Part shown: positions 35,641 through 45,392 of the stretch, in pieces
Layout: each line of letters opens with the position of its first letter
Position numbering within the stretch: the first letter of the stretch is position 1
NCBI GenBank assembly: GCA_905220665.1
Contig: CAJNAR010000011.1
Span: 310,001 to 374,000 of the forward strand
Direction: 5' to 3'
Source of the DNA: Albugo candida
Lineage: Eukaryota; Oomycota; Peronosporomycetes; Albuginales; Albuginaceae
DNA length: 64,000 bases
Notes under the pieces: model-generated
The model's database searches: none
Told to the model about the DNA's origin: nothing
What the model saw: the letters and a program-made list of their open reading frames with translations, nothing else
Position numbers and translations under genes: made by a program

Positions 35641-36960
35641 TATGAGAGGACGTGAGACGACTTGATTATTAGGAAGCAGTTCTTCCAAGATGGTAAAATT
35701 GAGAATGAGGAAGTCTGTTCCATACTTTATTGGCTCACGAGTGCTTAAACAACTTTGCAACAAATGACGGAGATGTCAAGGGATCATTCTTTGAATAAAA
35801 TTTCAAAAGCACACAAGTCCATTGTATCTCAGATTCATGAAAAATACCATACTTAGTTGTACATAAAAAGACACATCACACCTGAGTCGGGCAACGTTTT
35901 TTTCTCTTCCTTCTGCAGTTCAGTATTTTCTATCGCTGGATAGGCCAGAATAATTGGGTTATTTAAAGGAATCGGTGGGATTGGTTGCAAGAAAAAAGTG
36001 GGTGAGCAAAACGAGACATGAAAAGAAACAGTAATACAGCGCAATTGCAAACAATCAGAAGTGACGACTGTACTAAAACCGTGTCACTTAATACGAAAGA
36101 GAATCTTCTATTACGGGCCCTTACTATGTGAACGACACAGAAAAGAGAATCTAGCAGCAAGAGTGATCAAGATAGAGAGGCTCAGATTAGGTGATTGGTC
36201 CTTGCATGGTGTTGTTGACAACTGAGATCACCATGGCAGGACTCGATTGTCAGTGTGCACATATCACATTCCGAAATCGCTGTGTCCTACTAATCGCGTC
36301 AACATTATGAGTTTACAAGGGTAAAAGGCCAAAGAATACTATTTCGGCTAACATTGCCCCTATTGTATTTGTATACATACTTGACTGCGTAAATTCCATA
36401 AGTGCGTCTTAGATGCTGTAAGCCGAATATGAAGTTTGCACAGCAGCGCTCAAATTTTCAATGCACCCCCTGTCTTTTTGCTGAAGAGCTTTTCCCATGT
36501 TATTTCATAGATCAACTGTTCTAATATTGAAAACCGTTTTCAAATCGTCGAAGAGTGCGTGTAACGATCGAAACACAAATACGACGCTTATTCTTCAACT
36601 GTCATGGCTGTAATTCCTGTCACAGAGCATCTGATGCGCGCAGATCCCTCTTGATATTCAACACTTTCGACTGCTGAGGCTGCTCCACTTTCGTCATATC
36701 TGCATGTATAGGTCCCTTTTCGGCTGTAAGAGCTTCATTGTGCAGTCTATGACAAGTCTCATCTTCAAGATACTGCTTCGTTCACGTTTTAGGCTTCCGT
36801 AAATCTTCAACGAGCTTCTACATCTGTGAAGCAGTACCATGATTGATATGGTTGTAGCATCTGAAAAAAGTAGAAGATACCATCCAGAACGCTCGTATTT
36901 CGCGTCTCACGTCTTTCGTGCTTGCTTTCTCTCTTTAGCTAGCTATTTCATTCGCTGCTA
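35641..36960. other. Spacer of duplication unit 1
   Basis: This 1.3-kb stretch is homologous to about 40721-42393 in unit 2 (for example the shared segment GACAACTGAGATCACCATGG at about 36208 and 41576). No intact gene is recognised. It should contain the promoters of the variable gene (-) and the ACAD copy (+). Confidence 0.55.
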
Positions 36961-38040
36961 TGGAATCTTCCTATCATTGTATCGGCTATAATTGTAATGC
37001 ATACTACCGAGTCTTATTTCAAATATTGCGGACCTTTTCTGCGATCTCATCGCTATTTGGCTATATCCATACTTCATTATTCGATCGTGATGCGCGCCGC
37101 TTTCCTCCGAGCACTTCCTCTTCACAGTCAACACATCCATTTCCGCTTACTTCAGACAGCTGCAGAAGCAGCCTCTACTGTTTCGTACACACGCAGACTG
37201 TTTCTCGGTGTCAATAATGCCGTACGCGCTTTTCCTTACCCGAAAGTTTCCGTCGAAGAACAGGAGACACTGCAGTTGCTTGTAACGTCTATGGCAAAGT
37301 ACTTTGAGAATGTCGACAGCAAACAGATCGATGAAAAAAAAAGGAAATTCCGGAGGAAACGTTAAATGAACTTAAGGAACTTGGAGTTTTTGGACTGCAA
37401 ATTGAGGAGCAGTGGATGGATTAGAATTATCCAATACCGGTTACGCGCGTGTTTGTGAGGAATTCACAGATGCCAGCATCGCAGTCTCTGTTAGTTTTCG
37501 GTCAAAAGGGGAAGTCAATTATCAGGTTTAACAGTCTCCGACGGGCCACTAATCACGACCTCTCGAATTATGTGTCATACCTCATAGTCGTCGTTTCGCA
37601 TGTCGTGTGTACTGCACACTCGGTGCGTCAACTACAGTGTACGTTTCAACAGTCACCATAATGGCGCATCAGTCAATTGGACTGAAAGGTATTTTACTGA
37701 ATGGAAACGAGCACCAGGTGGCGTCTTCTGATTCGGGCATATCTGAGTTTTGTCTGATTCGTTTGTTCGAATAAAAAGCAAAGTACCTACACAAAATTGC
37801 TACAGGAGAGCATATTGCAGCATTCGCGTTGACAGAACCTTCAAGTGGGTCCGATGCGGCATCGATCAAAACCCGAACAACTCTGTCCGAGGACGGAAAG
37901 TATTATATTCTGAATGGTAGCAAAATATGGATCAGTAATGGTGACTGGGCAGATGTGATGACTGTGTTCGCGCAGACAGAAGTTGACGGAAAGGATAATG
38001 CCACTGTGTTCATTGCTGAGCGTGGCTTAGGTGGTGTTAC
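36961..38040 (+). pseudogene. Truncated ACAD9-like acyl-CoA dehydrogenase copy
   Basis: This is a homologue of the first part of the intact gene at 42517-44463, including the presequence ([11 protein letters not shown]) and the blocks [22 protein letters not shown] and [12 protein letters not shown]. It is broken in several ways. There is a frameshift in an A-run near 37335, a second indel near 37413, and a 163-bp LTR insertion at 37489-37651. It stops at 38040, where the sequence jumps in the middle of the GGVT block into the coiled-coil gene copy. The distal half, including the catalytic Glu region (FEGTNE), is missing. An intron equivalent to the intact gene's first intron is retained near 37718-37774. 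Confidence 0.85.
37489..37651. mobile_element. Solo LTR (163 bp)
   Basis: The insertion begins TGTTAG and ends CAACA, the TG...CA ends with inverted TGTT/AACA expected of an LTR. It is absent from the homologous position of the intact ACAD gene (about 42910). The right flank is GTCAC and the left flank GTCTC, fitting a 5-bp target duplication with one later substitution, since the empty site reads GCAGTCACCATAATGG. The short length and TGTTAG start recall Copia-type LTRs. No internal retroelement sequence remains. Confidence 0.75.
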
Positions 38041-39872
38041 TGCAGAGTGTTCAGGATTACTCTTTGGATCGCACTATGAAGACAATACGAATGGCCAACT
38101 ACAGCCTTAATTCGACTCAGACTGTTACTCAGAAACTGAATGAAGTGAATGGGCAAGTCAAGGCGATACATGAAGACATTAGCAGCGTACGACAAGAATT
38201 CGCTGGTATTCGAACAGCACTGCATGTGACAAAGAAACAAGTGCACAAGAGAGTTTCATTCGCAACACGAGACGAATTGGCGTTAGTTGAGAAGCAATGC
38301 TTACAGGCAATCGCAAAGAACCAGACTGCACAACGGACGAAATGTGAGCAATTTGATCGTTTTCGAGATATTTGTAGAGAATCGTCAGGAAATGTGGCAA
38401 AACAATGAAATACAATTAGCACACAAAGTGTACAATTCAATGGAAATTGACTTTTCCAAGCATGTTGCTGAGAATACAGCTCTACGGAAGCTGATTGTCG
38501 GATTACAGCAACAAGTTTGCGATTTGAAGCAAGCTGTAGCGACACAAACTTCTGATCCAATGACATTAGCTGAAGCTTGTCCATCTCGACATTCGAATCG
38601 AAAAGTGACAAAAAGGCAACATTATGAGGAAGTGAATGATTGCAATCGACCTCTTTTGTTCAACCAACAGCAATCAGCTCAAAAAGATTGCTCGAATCGA
38701 AGTAGAACCGATAATTCAACCCGGCCGCACAAGAGTCTATCTCCATTACAGTCAAAAGAATCGGACGTGTCGTCAACCATGACACGTATCAATACCAATG
38801 TCCATACAGTTCAAGATGAAAGCTGTATGAGCGACGAAGACGAAGTTCTCGAAGTTTGCACTCCATCTCAATTAGCTGGTTATGATCAGGGGCGAAAAAC
38901 GCCCACGCAGCAGGAAACTATTGTAATTGAAGACGATTCTGAATCGGAGACGGGAATCGCATCATCATCATCTTCCAAGCACACTCGCGCCGACACTCTA
39001 ATGAAGGCGGAGGAGAATGGTGTCCGAGTGGAAGTACACAAACGCACTTCACTTACTTGGCACCATGTTGGTCAGGGAATCAAACTCTACCTGAGCTTTG
39101 GAGGCGCACCTAGTCCAACTGACGAGTGGCGATTGCGGATACCGAACCTTTTGCTTGAAGACCAGAGTATGCTCTCTACTATGCAAGAAATCAAAACGAC
39201 CTTTGAAGTTTTCCAATCAGTTCCTCAGCAGCTCTTGCATTCAGTCACACAGGCAGCTACCATCGACAGCAGTACTGCATCGGAGGACAACAAAGCGATC
39301 GAACACATCACCGAAGAGGATATCCGGGTCAAGTATGGCAATGTATTGCTTCGCGTTCATCGAATGTGGATAAAAACTATCAAACCCAGCATCAAGAAAG
39401 TGACTCAGAGTTCTCTCAGACCATGTACAGAACTAGACGATCTGGACATCTCCACTCCTATTTCCTTGCTTGTGAGTCAATGGACCCAGCATCACTCATC
39501 CAAGGTCGATATACTTGAGTGGCGTGGGAAACTGGCCACGTCATTTTATCAAGTTCTCTGTTCCCAATTCGAAGGCACATTCTCCGATCTCTCGTGCAAC
39601 GTGGCTTCATGTTCTCCTGCTGTGTTCCTCTTCCACCTTATGCTACAGCCATTGGAGATCAAGCGCGTTTTCCTCAACATGGCCGCTTCCGTCTGACTGA
39701 TTTTGGTCGAGCAGTGATAGGTGCCTTCTGGGATCGTCTTTTATCCAGCACTCCATAAGAATTCTTCATTGAAAATGCATGGCTGGAAGCACCGTCCGAT
39801 GCTGCAGGACAAGTGATCTCGCCCTTGGGTATATCTCACGTGCTTGCAACCATGATCTTCTACACCAGTATG
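38041..39872 (+). pseudogene. Truncated copy of the coiled-coil gene
   Basis: Aligns with 32074-33905 of the intact gene. The 5' end (exon 1, intron and start of exon 2) is missing because of the duplication breakpoint, and the last ~285 bp are deleted. A 1-bp insertion near 38370 (CGAGATATTTG against CGAGAATTTA) and a 1-bp deletion near 39667 shift the frame. The central ~850 bp (38753-39608) showed no difference from the intact copy when read line by line. Confidence 0.88.
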
Positions 39873-40720
39873 TTCTTGGGCCACGTGTTTTCCGATAGAA
39901 CCATTCCCTTTCCTTGAATGTGAACATATTCACCGAATTTGTCTAGTTTTAGGAGACTAATTTGCAAGTCTCTCATAACAGATTCTCCGATTACCCAATG
40001 TGTAGCTTCCTCGAAGCCATTCGGAGGCAGAACAAACTTAATGCTTCCGTATTTGAACTTGAACTCCAATTCTACATCAGAATTTTTCTCCAAAAAAGTC
40101 GCATAATGCTTGGAGTGCACACCGAAAGATTAAATTGCGAAATTCAAAAGAATAAGATTATCACCGGAAGACTTCGTACCATCGATTATGGACTGCACTG
40201 GAATGAAGCTCCAAAACGGTTCGTAGCCGCTTTCTGGTATGAGTCCGTTTTCAAATTTCGCGATCTCCAAGTTCTCTCTCAAAAGAAGCTAATCTTTCTC
40301 GAAACTGCAGTGAAAAGTCTTGCAGTCTTTACCGGTTCCAATAGAGGTGAGAAGGATTGTATCTGGCAAGCAATTGCCTTCGCAGTAGTACTGAAGGTGT
40401 TTCATTTCAACCTCGACCTCATTGGTGTTATCATTTTTTGGCTGATGCATATGACGTCTCCATGACATTTCCATTTCGTGCAAGTCCAGTCCACGAAGGA
40501 AACCAGCGTTGCTGTTATCGCCGTCTGACTTCGCTTTACGCTTCGTTACACGCTCCTTTTTATAGCTGCATCCCATCCCAATCTGATGTTGTTTTGGATA
40601 TTTTCTGGCTTTTGATATATCTCTTGTACACCTGATCGGTTTTTTGAACGGACATTCATCCGCGTATGACATGATTCCGAATTGCATGACAAGCTGGAGT
40701 TGACTGAAGTAAAGCTTCAT
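39873..40720 (-). pseudogene. Degenerate paralogue of the variable secreted-type gene (copy 2)
   Basis: An ATG at 40720 starts MKLYFSQLQLVMQFGIMSYA followed by DECPFKKPIRC, clearly related to copy 1 at 34873-35640. The frame continues through GTGKDCKTFHCSFEKD and then meets a stop at 40289. A second related block (FKYGSIKFVLPPNGFEEA...LKLDKFGEYVHIQGKGMVL) lies in another frame toward 39873, where it is cut by the junction with the coiled-coil copy. It is either a pseudogene or a shortened 143-aa product. A presumed signal peptide would be cleaved near SYA-DE. Lys- and Asn-rich insertions are absent from copy 1. Confidence 0.6.
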
Positions 40721-42516
40721 CACGGGAGGACGTGAGGTAACTTAATTTTTCGGGGCAGTTCTTCCAAGATGGTAAATTGAGAATGAGGAGGTCCGTTACA
40801 TACTTTATTGGCTCCCAAGCACTCATAAGTAACGAATGACAACTTCGCAAAAACATGGCGAAAATGTCGTGGGATCGCTTTTGAATGATAGCAGACAAGT
40901 TCAACGTATTCCTCTGGATTCATGAAAATATCATAGTTAGCTGTACATAAAAAGACACATCGCAGCTGAGCTGAGCAACGCTATTCTGTATTCCTTCTAC
41001 GATTCGTACCTTTGATCATGAGCTCTTTACGAGTACGACTTTCATATCACAGTATCGTTAACCACTTGGACAAATGGTGCCATCAAAAGCTTGATAGTAT
41101 CCTCGGTTGCTTGATTCCTTCAGAGTACCATACACAGGCATCAATTTGAGATAAATTTCAGTATCATCTATAAGCTGAGGTCGACAAGGCTTCCGTTTCG
41201 TCCATTCAGCTCAATGCGTGGCGCACGATATGGCAGTAGTCCATTACAACGGTCATGTGGCGATACCTTAATTCAACATCGCCGGTAACTTGCTAAAGAT
41301 TGCTCTACCGCCTTGTAAAGGAGAAGGACCCGCTTATTTAATGTAAATGTTGGGTTGGTTGCAAGAAGAAAGTGGTCGAGCAGAAAGAGGCATGAAAATT
41401 TGGAGCTTGAAATCGTATGACTATGAAAAAACCTCTGCCACATAATACACTCACCAGAATCTTGGATCACGGGCGATTATTATGCTCAGGCGACAGTAAA
41501 GAGAATCACGTAACAAGAGTTGATCTAGACAGAGAGGTTCAGCTTGGAGTGGGCTGGTCCTTCATGCTGTTGGTGACAACTGAGATCACCATGGCAGGAC
41601 TGGATGGTCAATGTGCACATGTCACAATTTGAAATCGGCCCTTTGGACACCAGGTGTCATTGTATATAGGTTACGCATCGAATCGAGTGTCCTACTAGTC
41701 GCGTCAACGCGATAAGCCTACAAGGGTAAAAAGACCAAAGAATATTGCCAACATTGCTCGTACTGTATTTGAATGCATACCATTCATACTTGACGGAGTA
41801 AATGCAACAAGTGCGTCTTACATACTGTAAACTGGATATGAAGTTTGCACAGTACCTCTCACATTTTAATGCGCCCCCTTTTACTTTTGTTGAAGAGCTT
41901 CTCCCATGTTATTTCATAGATCTGCTGTTCTTCTGATTTTGAAATCCGTTCTTCAGAATATCGAAGAATGCGTGTGACGAAATCCACGCTATACACAAGT
42001 ATGTTGCTTATTCTCCAGCTGTCATGTCCGTAATTTCGGATACAGAGCATCTGATGCGCGAAAATTCCTCTGTATTTCGTGTAATCCTGTATTTTTGGAT
42101 GCTATGGCTGCTTTACTTTCGTCACATATGCATGTAGAGGTCCACTGTTGGCTGTAAGACCTTCATTTCGCAATTTTATAACGAGTCTCATCTTCAAGGT
42201 ATTGCTTCGTTCGTGTTTGTGCCCCAGCAAACTTTTCAGCGAGCTTCTATTCCTACACAGCAGTACTTGGCTGGGATAATCTCACACCTGATATAGAGTA
42301 AGATGTCGTTCAAGGCGCTCGTTCTTCCATCTTCCATCGTCCATCTCACGTCCCCGTGATTGCTCTCTCTCTGTAGCGATTTTATTCGCTGCGATGGTAT
42401 CCTTCTCCCATTGTATTGGCTATAATGGTAATGTTTACTACCGTCTGTTATTCAAAACGTTGCGGAACTTTTCTGCGATCTTATCGCTTATTGGCTATAT
42501 CCACAAATCGATCGTG
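40721..42516. other. Spacer of duplication unit 2
   Basis: Homologous to the unit 1 spacer with many substitutions and indels. A 63-codon minus-strand frame at 41859-42050 has a decayed counterpart in unit 1 (about 36440-36610). It may be another remnant, but it has no recognisable motif. The end contains the ACAD promoter and a possible in-frame upstream ATG at 42394. Confidence 0.5.
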
Positions 42517-44463
42517 ATGCGCGCCGCTTTCCTTCGAGCGCTTCCTCTCCGCAGTCAACACATCCAAATCCGCTTACTTCAGACAGCTGCAGAAGCAGCC
42601 TCTACTGTTTCGTACACGCGCGGACTGTTTCTCGGTGTCAATAATGCTGAACGCGCTTTTCCTTACCCGAAAGTTTCCGTCGAAGAACAGGAGACACTGC
42701 AATTGCTTGTAACGTCTGTGGCAAAATACTTTGAGAATGTCGACAGCAAACAGATCGATGAAAAAAAGAAAATTCCCGATGAAACGTTAAACGAACTCAA
42801 GGAACTTGGACTTTTTGGACTGCAAATTGAGGAGCAGTGGAATGGATTAGAATTATCCAATACCGGTTACGCGCGTGTTTGTGAGGAATTCACAGATGCC
42901 AGCATTGCAGTCACCATAATGGCTCATCAATCAATTGGACTGAAAGGTATTTTGCTGAATGGAAACGAGCACCAGGTGGCGTCTTCTGATTCGGGCATAT
43001 CTGAGTTTTGTCTGATTCGTTTGTTCGGATAGAAAGCAAAGTATCTACCCAAACTTGCTACAGGAGAGCATATTGCAGCATTCGCGTTGACAGAACCTTC
43101 AAGTGGGTCCGATGCGGCGTCGATCAAAACCCGAGCAACTTTATCCGAGGACGGAAAGTATTATATTCTGAATGGTAGCAAAATATGGATCAGTAATGGT
43201 GGTTGGGCAGATGTGATGACTGTGTTTGCGCAGACAGAAGTTGACGGAAAGGATAAAGTCACTGCGTTCATTGTTGAGCGTGGCTTTGGTGGTGTTACAA
43301 GCGGACCCCCGGAGGATAAGCTTGGAATTCGAGGTTCCAATACTTGTGAGGTGTATTTCGAGAATTGTCAAGTTCCGATCGAAAATGTGCTTGGGGGTGG
43401 TCCTGATATGAAAACGGGTGGGATGGCTGGTGTCGGGCAGGGCTTTAAAGTTGCGATGAACATTCTCAACAACGGTCGATTTGGAATAGGTGCGTGTGCC
43501 GGTGCATCATTGCGTCGTATCATTGGCACCGCGGCGCAACATGCAAACTCAAGGAAGCAGTTTGACCGACCACTGGCCAGTTTTGGTCTGATCAAGAAGA
43601 AATTTACAATGATGACACTGGACGCCTTTGCCATCGAGTCGATGGCATTCATGACCACTGGAATGATCGATCGTGGCGATCCTGCATGCGAGATTGAAGC
43701 CGCAATGTGTAAAGTGTATGGCTCAGAAGCCGCTTTCAATGGCATCAATGAATGCATTCAAATTATGGGCGGAACTGGATTCATGAAGGATTGGCCATTT
43801 GAGCGGTATCTACGAGATTGCCGCATTCTTTCAATATTCGAAGGCACCAACGAGATTTTGAGACTCTTGATCGCGTTAAGTGGCATTCAGGTGGGACGAA
43901 TTCTAGTATGAGATTGTTCTTTTTATGACTTGCAATATGTGTAGACTGCTGGCGATCGGCTCTCTTCAATTGGGCAAGCATTGAAGAATCCACTCGCCAA
44001 TGTTTCTAGCTTTGGCAAAGAATTCTCCGACCGCTTGAAGCGAAAGTTTTCACCCGCACCGCTCCCTGGCGTTCATCCTGAGCTACATTCCGCTTCGGTT
44101 ATTTTGCAGCAAAGAACGGCTGAATTTGGCGAAATCGTTGAGCTGCTGTTACGAAAACACGGTAAAAAGATCATTGATGAGCAGTTGCAGCTGGAACGTA
44201 TTGCAGACACCGCTACTCGCCTCTTTGCCATGACTTCAACAATTTCCCGCGCTTCCAAATCTCTTGTTGAGAACACAAACGGCGCCGCACATGAAGCAAA
44301 ATTGACCAAATTGTACTGTGAGGTAGCTTCGGATCAAATCCAGCAGTTGTTGAGTGACGTGCAAGACAACCAGAAAAGAGATCAGTTGCTGATGGAAATT
44401 GCTGAAGAAGTTTTACATCACGAAAAGTATATCCCAAGTCACCCGGTCGGAGTGAATGTCTGA
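42517..44463 (+). CDS. Mitochondrial acyl-CoA dehydrogenase, ACAD9/VLCAD type (intact)
   Basis: Three exons (42517-42975, 43033-43890, 43945-44463) with introns of 57 and 54 nt give 611 aa, close to human ACAD9 (621). An Arg/Ala/Leu-rich presequence ([20 protein letters not shown]) is followed by the dehydrogenase fold: [68 protein letters not shown], and the catalytic-base region [12 protein letters not shown]. The C-terminal ~170 residues form the extra helical domain of VLCAD/ACAD9, which mediates membrane or complex I assembly contacts. It oxidises long-chain acyl-CoA in mitochondria and/or aids complex I assembly. The ATG at 42517 is preferred for its targeting sequence; an in-frame ATG at 42394 is possible. 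Its first half lies in duplication unit 2. Confidence 0.92.
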
Positions 44464-45392
44464 ATAGTACCAGTACGTACAGGTATACCGTCATTGTTGT
44501 AGCTATCAAAAAATGCAGAATGTAGCTCTTGTTTATATCAAACTGTACTACCAAGTGTGATGCTCATCCTCCAACCAATCACTCCTGTCTACGAACTGCG
44601 TGTCACAAGTCAGCGAGTAATGTGACTAAACATCCGATGAAATCTTCATCGCGAGCTGACTTGAGTGAAATAGCTTCTCCAAAGGATTTCGGCGTCGTTT
44701 GCGCATTCACTGCTCGTGTAGGGTCTTGTGATTACGCACGCGCTCACATCAAAAGAGCGTATTTTTCGTGCGGTAAGCGGTCAAAACCCCCAAAAATCAT
44801 CGACTTTCTTCCTCGGGCTGTGTCAAACGTACTAATAATTCATTTTGAATAGAATCAGAAGAGCCCATACTTTTCGTGCCTACAAAGAAGGAACCAAAGC
44901 GATTGAAAGCCAGTTGATATTCGTTTAAACTGCACTTTATTCCCAGGGTCTGTCACATGAACGGACTGGTCCATGAAGAGACAGAGGAACGTCATTATAC
45001 TTTTGGTTACATGCTCTCTCAATAGAGGAGATTGTGCTCTATAGAGTGTGTCAAAAATTGAGATGGTAAAGCTATGTCGTCTGATTTTTCAAAGGTGCAG
45101 CTTGGATGTGCCATCTGCTGTCATGATGTCCGATGTCATAGGTTTAGAGAGGAATTTTGTAGAAGCAATATTTTTCTATACTTCATTCCGAGTACCTAGC
45201 TTAACATCCTCTACAGCGTATAATAAAGAGAAAAGAGCTGAACGTAAACGTGTCCAATGACTGGCGTATTCTATCAAACTGTCGCAATTCATCTCTACTT
45301 TTCGAGACAAAAGTACAATCAGATTCACCCGACACCACGTGGACCCTTGATCGTTTGTACGTTAGATAGTCCAAGCTTTCCTTGCAGTCCCA
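44464..45392. other. Intergenic, no gene recognised
   Basis: This 929-bp stretch lies between ACAD and the RasGAP-START gene. A 107-codon plus-strand frame (from 44529) has no recognisable motif and low coding character. It should include the RasGAP-START promoter. Confidence 0.5.

Larger units (their letters stand above)
32074..38040. repeat. Tandem duplication, unit 1 (5967 bp)
   Basis: The unit contains the 3' two-thirds of the coiled-coil gene, the minus-strand variable gene, a spacer, and the 5' part of an ACAD9-like gene that stops abruptly at 38040. The same order recurs in 38041-43298. Base 32074 aligns with 38041, and 38040 aligns with 43298. Confidence 0.85.
38041..43298. repeat. 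Tandem duplication, unit 2 (5258 bp)
   Basis: Second copy of the coiled-coil/variable gene/spacer/ACAD order. It starts inside the coiled-coil gene (TGCAGAGTGT at 38041, equivalent to 32074). About 700 bp net is missing relative to unit 1, mostly between the coiled-coil copy and the variable gene (junction at 39872/39873). Confidence 0.85.

Noticed and set aside
42976..43032. Internal stop in the right-hand ACAD gene suggesting it is broken
   Set aside because: A 57-nt GT-AG intron removes the stop and joins NGNEHQ to [15 protein letters not shown], matching the ACAD9 family.
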